A stretch of DNA of 10,705 nt, taken from assembly GCA_027063105.1 (NCBI GenBank), contig JAMOSL010000149.1, forward strand, positions 1 through 10,705, given 5' to 3'. The position numbers were made by a program, and so were the translations under genes. Below are positions 1 to 6,406 of the stretch, piece by piece. The notes below the pieces were generated by a model. That model was given only the letters and a program-made list of their open reading frames with translations. It had not been told where the DNA came from and made no database searches. Every line of letters starts with the position of its first letter. The first letter of the stretch is position 1. The stretch comes from Campylobacteraceae bacterium. Its GTDB lineage: Bacteria > Campylobacterota > Campylobacteria > Campylobacterales > Sulfurovaceae.

Positions 1-79
1 TACCCTCTTTTACCCACCTTCTAATAGTTTGAGGTGTCACTCCCTCAATCTTGGCAAGTTTCCATGTTGATACTAACAT
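1..79 (-). CDS. Partial N-terminus of helix-turn-helix protein, possibly an IS607-type serine recombinase
   Basis: This minus-strand frame starts with ATG at 79 and runs off the left edge after 26 codons. The visible residues include GVTPQTIRRWVKEG, a short helix-turn-helix of the MerR/excisionase type (a 'xGVTxQTIRRWxxEGK' recognition helix). In the IS607 family this N-terminal domain precedes a small serine recombinase domain, usually with a tnpB gene downstream; those parts would lie outside the window. A stop codon (TAA) in the same frame at 106-104, with no ATG, GTG or TTG between, fixes ATG 79 as the first possible start. No Shine-Dalgarno sequence precedes it. The gene is divergent from the operon that starts at 282. 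The alternative is a MerR-like regulator or phage excisionase, since 26 residues cannot tell these apart. The HTH nature is seen; the recombinase assignment is inferred. Confidence 0.5.
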   Translation of the reverse strand, partial: MLVSTWKLAKIEGVTPQTIRRWVKEG

Positions 80-85
80 TTTAGA

Positions 86-91
86 ATTATA
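86..91 (-). promoter_or_regulatory. Candidate -10 box for the minus-strand HTH gene
   Basis: A perfect TATAAT reads on the minus strand at 91-86. Only six bases separate it from the ATG at 79, so transcription would start at or next to the start codon and give a leaderless or nearly leaderless mRNA. That would fit the lack of a ribosome-binding site. In sequence this AT-rich a chance match is quite possible. Confidence 0.3.
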
Positions 92-198
92 GTAGATTAT
101 TGCTTATATTGTTATTAAGTTTAACTGTCTGTGTTAAGTAGTATATTTGTGTGATAGTTCTAGCATAACATAAAATTTGGAGTTTTACAATATAAATC

Positions 199-204
199 TA
201 TAAT
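199..204 (+). promoter_or_regulatory. Probable -10 box for the ybiT-glnD-lpxD transcript
   Basis: TATAAT matches the sigma-70 -10 consensus exactly. A weak -35-like TTTGGA lies at 176-181, 17 bases upstream. Transcription would begin near 211, leaving a leader of about 70 bases before the ABC-F start codon. TACAAT at 186-191 is a second possible box. The position is sensible, but the AT-rich background limits certainty. Confidence 0.45.
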
Positions 205-238
205 CATACTTAATTCTAATAGCCCAAGATTTACAAAC

Positions 239-248
239 TTTAGCTAAA
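239..248. repeat. Perfect 10-bp palindrome in the ybiT leader
   Basis: TTTAGCTAAA is its own reverse complement. It lies in the predicted leader, about 35 bases before the ABC-F start codon and 35-45 bases downstream of the proposed -10 box. Its position would suit an operator for a dimeric repressor, but no second copy or known binding motif supports that, and short palindromes are common in AT-rich DNA. Confidence 0.3.
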
Positions 249-281
249 ATTACAGAAAAATATTTATAGTTAGGAAAAATA

Positions 282-1877
282 ATGATAAGTACAGTTAATT
301 TGGTTCAAAGATATGGAAAGAGAGTTTTATTTGATAAGATAAATATGACTCTTGATGGTGGTAAAAGATATGGACTAATTGGAGCTAATGGAGCTGGTAA
401 ATCTACGCTTATGAAAATTATGTCAGGTGAATTAGAACCAACAGATGGTGAAGTTAGAATTCAAGCAGGTTCTAAACTTGGAATGCTTGGACAGAATCAG
501 TATGCTTTTGAAAGTTTTTCTTTAAGAGATGCTGTTTTATACGGAAATAAAAAATTATTTGATGCACAGAAGGAGAAAGAAAAGCTATATGTTGAGGGTG
601 ACTTTGAAGATGATGCAGTTAATAATCGTTTAGCTGAATTAGAGATGATTTGTGCAGATGAAGATCCAACTTATGAGAGTGATGTTAAGATAGAAAAACT
701 TCTTGAATCTTTGGGATTCTCTTCAGATAAACATGATTCTTTAATGAGTTCTATTACTGGTGGAGATAAATTTAAAATTCTTTTGGCACAAGTTCTATTT
801 TTAAAGCCAGATATTTTACTACTTGATGAGCCTACAAATAATCTTGATATTGAAACTATTAGTTGGTTAGAAAATGAGTTGTCAAGACATGAAGGTGTAT
901 TATTAATTATATCACATGATAGACACTTTTTAAATGGTGTTGTAACTCATATTCTAGATTTAGATTTTAGTGATATTAGAGAGTTTACGGGTAATTATGA
1001 TGATTGGTATATTGCTGCTAATCTTGTTGCGAAACAGAATGAAACTGATAGAGGTAAAGCTTTAAAAGAGAAAGATGAATTAGAAAAATTTATTGCTAGA
1101 TTTTCAGCCAATGCATCTAAAGCAAAACAGGCAACAAGTCGTCAAAAGAAGTTAGATAAATTAGATGTTGCAGATATTAAATTATCTTCACGAAGAGACC
1201 CATCTATTATGTTCAAACCACATAGAGATATAGGTAATGAAGTTTTAGAGATTGTTAATTTATATAAAAGTTATGATGATTTAAAAGTATTTGAGAATTT
1301 ATCTTTAAAAATAGAAAAGGGCGATAAAATTGCTTTAATAGGTTCTAATGGTGTGGGAAAAACAACTCTATTAGATATTATAATGGAAAATATAACTCAA
1401 GATAGTGGCATATTTAAGTGGGGTCAAACTATTACAAGTAGCTACTTCCCTCAAAATGCAACTGATGTTGTTGTTGGCGATAATAAATTATATGATTGGC
1501 TTCAGGGTCATGACCCAAAATGGCATATAGATGAGCTAAGAAAAGTTCTAGGTAGAATGTTATTTTCTGGTGAAGAGCAGGAGAAAAAAGTTTCAGATTG
1601 TTCTGGTGGAGAGAAACACCGTGTAATGTTAAGTAAAATGATGATGGATAGTGCAAACTTTTTAGTTCTTGATGAACCAAATAATCATTTAGATTTAGAG
1701 GCTATTGTAGCACTAGGTGAAGCGTTACATAATTATCAAGGTGGAGTAATTTGTGTTAGTCATGATAGAGAGTTAATAGATGCATTTGCTAATCGTATTA
1801 TTAAAATTAAAGAAGATGGAACTATTATAGATTTTGATGGTGATTATGAGAAATTTGTACAGGAGTATGGACATTAA
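282..1877 (+). CDS. ybiT: ABC-F family ATPase, YbiT type
   Basis: This is a soluble twin-ATPase ABC-F protein with no membrane segments. Members of the family bind near the ribosomal E site and act in translation rather than transport. The first ATPase domain has Walker A GANGAGKST (34-42), a degenerate signature ITGGD (158-162), Walker B ILLLDEP (178-184) and the H-loop SHD (211-213). A charged linker of about 240-318 carries RFSANASKAKQATSR (273-287), also seen in E. coli YbiT. The second domain has Walker A GSNGVGKTT (354-362), signature CSGGEK (440-445), Walker B FLVLDEP (460-466) and SHD (493-495). Both catalytic glutamates (E183, E465) are present. At 531 residues it matches E. coli YbiT (about 530), and the weak first signature is a shared YbiT trait. 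AGGA at 272-275, six bases before ATG 282, supports the start. The 3' end overlaps the probable start of glnD. The exact ribosomal role is not settled for this subgroup. Confidence 0.92.
   Translation: MISTVNLVQRYGKRVLFDKINMTLDGGKRYGLIGANGAGKSTLMKIMSGELEPTDGEVRIQAGSKLGMLGQNQYAFESFSLRDAVLYGNKKLFDAQKEKEKLYVEGDFEDDAVNNRLAELEMICADEDPTYESDVKIEKLLESLGFSSDKHDSLMSSITGGDKFKILLAQVLFLKPDILLLDEPTNNLDIETISWLENELSRHEGVLLIISHDRHFLNGVVTHILDLDFSDIREFTGNYDDWYIAANLVAKQNETDRGKALKEKDELEKFIARFSANASKAKQATSRQKKLDKLDVADIKLSSRRDPSIMFKPHRDIGNEVLEIVNLYKSYDDLKVFENLSLKIEKGDKIALIGSNGVGKTTLLDIIMENITQDSGIFKWGQTITSSYFPQNATDVVVGDNKLYDWLQGHDPKWHIDELRKVLGRMLFSGEEQEKKVSDCSGGEKHRVMLSKMMMDSANFLVLDEPNNHLDLEAIVALGEALHNYQGGVICVSHDRELIDAFANRIIKIKEDGTIIDFDGDYEKFVQEYGH
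1861..1865 (+). promoter_or_regulatory. Badly spaced ribosome-binding site at the glnD start
   Basis: AGGAG is the only Shine-Dalgarno match near the plausible glnD starts. It lies one base before ATG 1867 (too close) and 16 bases before ATG 1882 (too far). The ybiT stop codon at 1875-1877 lies between these two starts. Reinitiation by ribosomes finishing ybiT would explain how glnD is translated without a properly spaced site. Confidence 0.4.
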
Positions 1878-4350
1878 TCAGATGAGTACGAAGGAGGAAA
1901 TAGAAGATTTACTTTATCATAATGCCGATGATTTTAAGATGGCAAAAGTTCTTAAAAGAGATATTAGTATCTATTTTAAAACTTTAGATGAGACATTCGC
2001 TACATCAGGAGGTAAAGATTTTCTATTTAAACATACACGGAAAATAGACTCTATTATTAAATTAATATATAAAATAGCTATGCACGGAATGTTTAAAGAG
2101 TATCAACCATTGAAGAATTCACTACCAATTACCTTAGCAGCATTAGGTAGTTATGGTAGAGAGCAACTTTGTGTATATTCTGATATAGATTTATTGATTA
2201 TTTACAAAGATATTGATGGGTATAACACAAAAGATATGATAGAGAAAATATTATATCTTATTTGGGATAGTGGACTTAAATTAGGTCATAGAGTACACCA
2301 TGTAGATGAATTACTAGATGTTTCAAAAACAGACATAACAATTAAAACAGCTATTTTAGAATCAAGATTCTTAGATGGTTCTAAGTATCTTTGGACAGAG
2401 GCTCAAAATAGATTAGATGATATTAGATTTGATAATCCGAAAGAGTATATAACATCTAAATTGGAAGAGCAAAGATTGCTACATAAAAAGTTTCCATTAA
2501 AAATGGAGGCTAACTTAAAAGAGGGTGAAGGTGGTTTTAGAGATGCTAATTTAGTCTATTGGTTAGGAAAAATAAAATATAATATTACAAGAATAGGTGA
2601 TTTGCCAGAACATATAGTAAGTGATACTGATTATAGAAACTTTAGAATATCTTTAGAATTTTTATTTCGTGTTCGTTCAGCTCTACATTTGGTAGCAGGT
2701 AAAAAAGAGGATAAACTTAGACTAGATTTAATTCCTGAAGTTGCTAAGTATCTAGGATATAATAATACAAGAGAATCTCATATGCGATTTGCAAAAAAAG
2801 TATTAACTAATCTTAGAGTTGTTCAATTATACTCTTTAATTTGGACAGATATTTTAAGCAAAGAATATAATATAAAGATAAATAGTAAATTGTATCAGCT
2901 AGAAGCATCTAAAGAGAATGATACATTATTGGATATAATAAAATATCTAAATATAAAAGCAACAAAAAAGTATCAGGCTTCACCATCTTTACTTCATCAA
3001 ATAATACAAGCTCCAAGAGCAGGTAAGTTAAATAAAAAGTATTATAAAGAGATTAGAACTATTTTTCAAACAGAATATGCTCATAGTACACTTTCAACAT
3101 TATCTATCGCTCATCTTTTGGGATACTCTATACCAATTTTGAAAAAGGTTATAAATCTTCCACAATTTGATGGTTATCACCGTTTTTCTGTACATACTCA
3201 CCTTTTGGAATGTTTGTATTGGTTAGAAAATATTAAAGATAATTTTATAGGAGACCTTTTTAATAAGTTAACTTCACAAGATAGAGAGTTGCTTAAACTG
3301 GTGACATTTCTTCATGATGGTGGTAAAGGACGAAAAAAAGACCATTCATCTGTGGGTGCAACGCTATTCAAAATATATGGAAAAAATATAGGCTTAACTG
3401 ATTTAATTATAGATGATGGAGTTATTTTAATTCAATATCATACACTCATGAGTAATATAGCACAAAGAGAAGATTTATATAATGAGAAGACCATATTTAA
3501 ATTTGTAGCACATTTTAAAACTAAAAGAATGCTAGATATGATTTATATTTTAACTTATGCAGATATGAATGGTGTAGGTGAAGATGTATATTCAACATTT
3601 ACAGCAAGACTTTTAAGAACTTTATATATGCAATCTATTAATACACTAGAACATGATGAGATGATAGATGAAACAGCTAAGAGAATAAAGAAAGAGAACA
3701 CTTTAAAACGCTCTACTAAATTTAATAGTTTATTAAAAAGCCGACAAAAAAAAGTTTTATCAATTTCTTCTAACCTTATGTTTTTAAGATATAAACCTGA
3801 AGAGATAATTAGTATAGCAATAGAAGCGATAGATATTGATGGTTATGAGTTTAAAGTTACAAGTGAAATATTTTTAACTATAGAAATTATAAAAGAAAAA
3901 GAGTTTAATTTAGGTTATCTTTTAGCAAAATTATCAAGATTAAATATTGTTAATATGGATATATGTAAACTTTTTGATGGAAAGAAGTACTTTAAGATAG
4001 ATTTTGGAGAAAGTGTTGAGAATCATGAAATTATTATGATTGAGACTTATATAAAAGAATCTTTTGATTTAACTAAAAAGGCTAAACTCCCAACACTTAC
4101 GATTACTAAAAAGAATATAGATATAGAGTGTAACCATTCTCAGAATTATGCTAAAATGTTATTAAAAATAGATGATACAAGAGGTTTATTAGCTTATATA
4201 ATGACTCTTTTTGATGCAATAGGTGTAGATATAGCTTCAGCAAAAATACATACACAAAAAAAACGAGTTCAAGATTTATTTTTAATTGAAAAGAATGGAA
4301 ACTTTTGCCATAATGTAGATATGATTATGGAAAAAATGGGAGTTGAATAG
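1867..4350 (+). CDS. glnD: [Protein-PII] uridylyltransferase/uridylyl-removing enzyme
   Basis: GlnD adds UMP to PII signal proteins when nitrogen is short and removes it when glutamine is plentiful. From ATG 1867 the protein has 827 residues (E. coli GlnD about 890). The nucleotidyltransferase motif GSYGREQLCVYSDIDLL (about 94-110) carries the metal-binding D-x-D, and EGGFRD is the conserved second motif of that domain. The HD phosphohydrolase domain has HTH (443-445) and FLHDGGKG with H483/D484. The C-terminus has two ACT domains: a diverged one at about 650-720 and a clear one at about 760-827, with TRGLLAYIMTLFDAIGVDI, the glutamine sensor in known GlnD proteins. The start is uncertain: AGGAG at 1861-1865 is one base from ATG 1867 and 16 bases from ATG 1882, and the frame stays open to TTG 1834 and ATG 1837. 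It overlaps or abuts the ybiT stop, so translational coupling is likely. No PII gene is in the window. Confidence 0.88.
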   Translation: MDINQMSTKEEIEDLLYHNADDFKMAKVLKRDISIYFKTLDETFATSGGKDFLFKHTRKIDSIIKLIYKIAMHGMFKEYQPLKNSLPITLAALGSYGREQLCVYSDIDLLIIYKDIDGYNTKDMIEKILYLIWDSGLKLGHRVHHVDELLDVSKTDITIKTAILESRFLDGSKYLWTEAQNRLDDIRFDNPKEYITSKLEEQRLLHKKFPLKMEANLKEGEGGFRDANLVYWLGKIKYNITRIGDLPEHIVSDTDYRNFRISLEFLFRVRSALHLVAGKKEDKLRLDLIPEVAKYLGYNNTRESHMRFAKKVLTNLRVVQLYSLIWTDILSKEYNIKINSKLYQLEASKENDTLLDIIKYLNIKATKKYQASPSLLHQIIQAPRAGKLNKKYYKEIRTIFQTEYAHSTLSTLSIAHLLGYSIPILKKVINLPQFDGYHRFSVHTHLLECLYWLENIKDNFIGDLFNKLTSQDRELLKLVTFLHDGGKGRKKDHSSVGATLFKIYGKNIGLTDLIIDDGVILIQYHTLMSNIAQREDLYNEKTIFKFVAHFKTKRMLDMIYILTYADMNGVGEDVYSTFTARLLRTLYMQSINTLEHDEMIDETAKRIKKENTLKRSTKFNSLLKSRQKKVLSISSNLMFLRYKPEEIISIAIEAIDIDGYEFKVTSEIFLTIEIIKEKEFNLGYLLAKLSRLNIVNMDICKLFDGKKYFKIDFGESVENHEIIMIETYIKESFDLTKKAKLPTLTITKKNIDIECNHSQNYAKMLLKIDDTRGLLAYIMTLFDAIGVDIASAKIHTQKKRVQDLFLIEKNGNFCHNVDMIMEKMGVE

Positions 4351-4352
4351 AT

Positions 4353-5309
4353 ATGATTGGATTAAATTTTATTACAAAAGAGATAGGTGTTAATTATATA
4401 GGCGAAGAGAAAAATATTAATGGTGTTAATACTCTTACTGATGCTAAAGAAGATGAAATCAGTTTTTATAACTCTTCTAAATATATAGATGACCTATTAA
4501 TAACAAAAGCCTCAGCTGTATTAATAGAAGAGAAATATGCAAATCTTGTACCATCTTCAACTATTGCATTAATAACAGATGAACCATATTTAAAATTAGC
4601 TCTTACATCAAAAATATTTTCTTATAAAATAGTCACAAAAGGTGGTCATCCTCATCTTGGCGATAATTGTGATATTGATAAGAGAATTAGATTTGGTCAA
4701 AATGTAACTATAGGAAATAATGTAACTATTTTGGCAGGTTGTTATATTGGTGATAATGTTACTATTGGTTCTAATACTTTACTTCATTCAAATGTTTCTA
4801 TCTATCACCATAGCATAATAGGTGAAGATTGTATTATTCATAGTGGAGCAGTTATTGGTAGTGATGGATATGGTTTTGCTCATACAAAACAGGGTGAGCA
4901 TATTAAGATTTATCAAAATGGTATAGCTGAGATAGGCGATAGAGTAGAAATAGGTGCAAATTGTACAGTTGATAGAGCAGTATTTGGAAAGACTATTATT
5001 AGAAGTGGTACAAAATTAGATAATCTTATTCACATAGGACACAATAGTGATATTGGTGAAAACAATCTTATGGCATCACAAGTTGGAATATCAGGTTCAA
5101 CAAATCTTGGTAAAAATGTAATAATGGCAGGACAAAGTGGAACAGCAGGACATCTTTTTGTTGGTGACTTTGCTACCATATCGGCAAGGGGTGGAGTTAC
5201 AAAATCTTTAGCTGGTGGTAAAATATATGGAGGATTTCCTGCAATAGAACATAAACGATGGTTAAAATTACAAGCAAAAATATCATTATTACTAAAAATA
5301 AAGAAATAA
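4353..5309 (+). CDS. lpxD: UDP-3-O-acylglucosamine N-acyltransferase LpxD
   Basis: LpxD transfers a hydroxyacyl chain from acyl carrier protein to the 2-amino group of UDP-3-O-acyl-glucosamine, an early cytoplasmic step of lipid A synthesis. The 318 residues (E. coli 341) begin with an N-terminal UDP-sugar-binding domain (about 1-95, with DEISFYNS). A left-handed parallel beta helix of hexapeptide repeats (for example IGDNVTIGSN) follows, from about 100 to 285. The family block IGSDGYGFA is at 168-176, and the catalytic histidine is H230 in NLIHIGHN. The tail at 295-318 is helical and lysine-rich. GGGAG at 4338-4342, ten bases before ATG 4353, supports the start. The gene begins two bases after the glnD stop codon, so the two are surely cotranscribed. 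No lpxA, lpxB or fabZ neighbours are present, unlike the enterobacterial arrangement. Confidence 0.95.
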   Translation: MIGLNFITKEIGVNYIGEEKNINGVNTLTDAKEDEISFYNSSKYIDDLLITKASAVLIEEKYANLVPSSTIALITDEPYLKLALTSKIFSYKIVTKGGHPHLGDNCDIDKRIRFGQNVTIGNNVTILAGCYIGDNVTIGSNTLLHSNVSIYHHSIIGEDCIIHSGAVIGSDGYGFAHTKQGEHIKIYQNGIAEIGDRVEIGANCTVDRAVFGKTIIRSGTKLDNLIHIGHNSDIGENNLMASQVGISGSTNLGKNVIMAGQSGTAGHLFVGDFATISARGGVTKSLAGGKIYGGFPAIEHKRWLKLQAKISLLLKIKK

Positions 5310-5318
5310 TGTTATAAT
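5310..5318 (+). promoter_or_regulatory. TGn-extended -10 promoter for the 75-residue gene and tatD
   Basis: TGTTATAAT combines a TG extension with a perfect -10 hexamer and starts the base after the lpxD stop codon. Transcription would begin near 5325, giving a leader of about 25 bases that includes AAAGGA before ATG 5351. A second TATAAT lies at 5326-5331. Campylobacterota promoters typically have strong -10 and weak -35 elements, and no good -35 is visible here. The position between genes makes this the most credible promoter in the window. Confidence 0.55.
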
Positions 5319-5350
5319 AGAATAATATAATTAAATATAAAGGATATATT

Positions 5351-5578
5351 ATGAGTACAACAATATTAATAAGTGAAACAGGACTTAGTGGAACAAAGAA
5401 TGGTAAAATTTCAGTAGCTACAGTTAGTCAGCCTTATGGAGAGAAGACTGAAAGTATAGCAAGTGTGGCAATATCACTACAAGGTAATACAGATTCTCCA
5501 GATTGGAAAATTCATATTCCAAAAGCAAATATTGATGAGGTTATAGAAGCTTTAACAAAAGCAAAAGATTTAATTTAA
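5351..5578 (+). CDS. Small conserved-looking protein of unknown function, 75 residues
   Basis: I do not recognise this family. The protein is soluble, with no signal peptide, membrane segment, cysteine or metal motif. By eye the pattern is three or four beta strands (TTILISE, KISVATVSQ, ESIASVAISLQ, WKIHIPK), the third and fourth separated by a loop with GNTDSPD, and then one C-terminal amphipathic helix (ANIDEVIEALTKAKDLI). That sheet-then-helix order resembles half of a PC4- or PUR-like nucleic-acid-binding fold, but this is a layout likeness only, with no diagnostic residues. AAAGGA ending at 5344, six bases before ATG 5351, is a good ribosome-binding site, and the frame has codon use like its neighbours, so the gene is very likely real. 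A promoter lies directly upstream, and tatD follows 16 bases after its stop codon, suggesting a two-gene unit. Confidence 0.8.
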   Translation: MSTTILISETGLSGTKNGKISVATVSQPYGEKTESIASVAISLQGNTDSPDWKIHIPKANIDEVIEALTKAKDLI

Positions 5579-5594
5579 TAAAAAGTAATTAAAA

Positions 5595-6365
5595 ATGATT
5601 ATTGATACACATTGTCATCTTGATGATGATAGATATATAGATGATATTAAAGATGTAATTACTAGGGCTAAAGATGGAGGAGTTGAGAAATTTATTATTC
5701 CATCTGCCGACCCTGATACCTTAGCTAGAGCCGTTGAGTTAGCTGAGGAATTTCCTGAAATTTACTTTGCTGTTGGTGTTCACCCTTATGACTCACATAA
5801 ATATAATAAAGAATTTTTAGAACAATTTATTTCTCATGAAAAATGTGTAGCTATTGGTGAATGTGGTTTAGATTATTACAGATTACCAGAGAATGAAAAT
5901 GAAATCACAGAGTATAAAGAATTACAAAAAAAAATATTTATTGAGCAAATTTTATGGGCTAAAACTCTTAAAAAACCTCTAATAGTTCATATTCGAGATG
6001 CGACAAAAGACTCTTTATATTTATTAGAGAAATATGCTGGAGAAGAGGGTGGTGTGCTTCATTGCTATAATGCCGATGAAGAACTTTTAAAACTATCTAA
6101 GAATTTTTATTATGGTATTGGTGGAGTTCTTACTTTTAAAAATGCTAAAAAACTAATGAATACTTATCCTAGAGTCCCACAAAATAGATTAGTTGCTGAA
6201 ACAGATGCTCCATATTTAACACCTCATCCAAATAGAGGAAAACGAAACGAACCATTATATACATCTTTTGTAATTAATAAAATGGCAGAACTTAGTAATA
6301 TAACTTCAAAAGAGATGTCTAATCTCACTACTCTAAATGCAAAAAGGTTATTTGGGCTAGATTAG
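5595..6365 (+). CDS. tatD: TatD-family metal-dependent hydrolase (probable DNase)
   Basis: TatD proteins are TIM-barrel metallohydrolases; several have 3'-5' exonuclease activity on DNA and are linked to repair or DNA fragmentation. The 256 residues match the usual length of about 255-265. All the expected metal ligands are visible: DTHCHLD with H6 and H8, E89 in GECGLDYY, H132 in PLIVHIRDA, H156 in LHCYN, and D204 in ETDAPYLTP. PNRGKRNEP (212-220) is also typical. The barrel is complete, with no frameshift. Only a weak purine stretch precedes ATG 5595, so translation may depend on coupling to the small gene 16 bases upstream. TatD, YcfH/YabD and YjjV paralogues are not separable by eye; the exact substrate is unknown, so the symbol denotes the family. 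Confidence 0.9.
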   Translation: MIIDTHCHLDDDRYIDDIKDVITRAKDGGVEKFIIPSADPDTLARAVELAEEFPEIYFAVGVHPYDSHKYNKEFLEQFISHEKCVAIGECGLDYYRLPENENEITEYKELQKKIFIEQILWAKTLKKPLIVHIRDATKDSLYLLEKYAGEEGGVLHCYNADEELLKLSKNFYYGIGGVLTFKNAKKLMNTYPRVPQNRLVAETDAPYLTPHPNRGKRNEPLYTSFVINKMAELSNITSKEMSNLTTLNAKRLFGLD

Positions 6366-6370
6366 GATTA

Positions 6371-6406
6371 TTCATCTTATATTTAAAATTTAAGGATTAA
6401 GATGAG
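6371..6406 (+). promoter_or_regulatory. Inverted repeat spanning the start of the fusion gene
   Basis: CATCTTA at 6373-6379 is the exact reverse complement of TAAGATG at 6398-6404. An outer T-A and a T-G pair extend the stem to nine. The loop holds the ribosome-binding site AAGGA (6392-6396), and the right arm contains the ATG at 6402-6404. If it folds in the mRNA, the start codon would be paired. The stem is AT-rich and the loop is 18 bases, so it would be weak. It has no T-run and is not a terminator. Confidence 0.3.

Larger units (their letters stand above)
80..281. other. Divergent intergenic region
   Basis: These 202 bases lie between the divergent HTH gene and the ABC-F gene. They are AT-rich and contain no open frame of useful length on either strand. 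They hold the candidate minus-strand -10 box, two plus-strand -10-like boxes (TACAAT at 186-191 and TATAAT at 199-204) and a perfect palindrome at 239-248. If the minus-strand gene belongs to an insertion sequence, one end of that element should fall here, but I found no inverted or direct repeat that marks it. Confidence 0.7.

Noticed and set aside
120..270. Leader peptide, tRNA or small RNA in the divergent intergenic region
   Set aside because: The only start codon I noted, GTG near 149, opens a frame of five codons, and I see no cloverleaf or strong stem-loop.
1432..1680. Open frame on the minus strand inside the ybiT gene
   Set aside because: It lies wholly opposite conserved ABC-F coding sequence, its translation resembles no family, and no ribosome-binding site supports it.
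282..1877. Antibiotic-resistance ABC-F determinant
   Set aside because: The linker and signature motifs match the housekeeping YbiT group, and the leader contains no attenuator peptide of the kind seen before resistance ABC-F genes.
1891..1897. AAGGAGG as the ribosome-binding site of glnD
   Set aside because: No in-frame start codon follows at 4-12 bases, and the next methionine downstream would be over 30 bases away. The match falls in coding sequence for KEE and is probably chance.
4640..5210. Repeated pattern resembling a DNA repeat array in lpxD
   Set aside because: The periodicity is at the protein level, from hexapeptide repeats of the beta helix, and the DNA copies are not conserved.
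6366..6401. Rho-independent terminator between tatD and the fusion gene
   Set aside because: The inverted repeat there is AT-rich, extends into the next start codon and has no following T-run.
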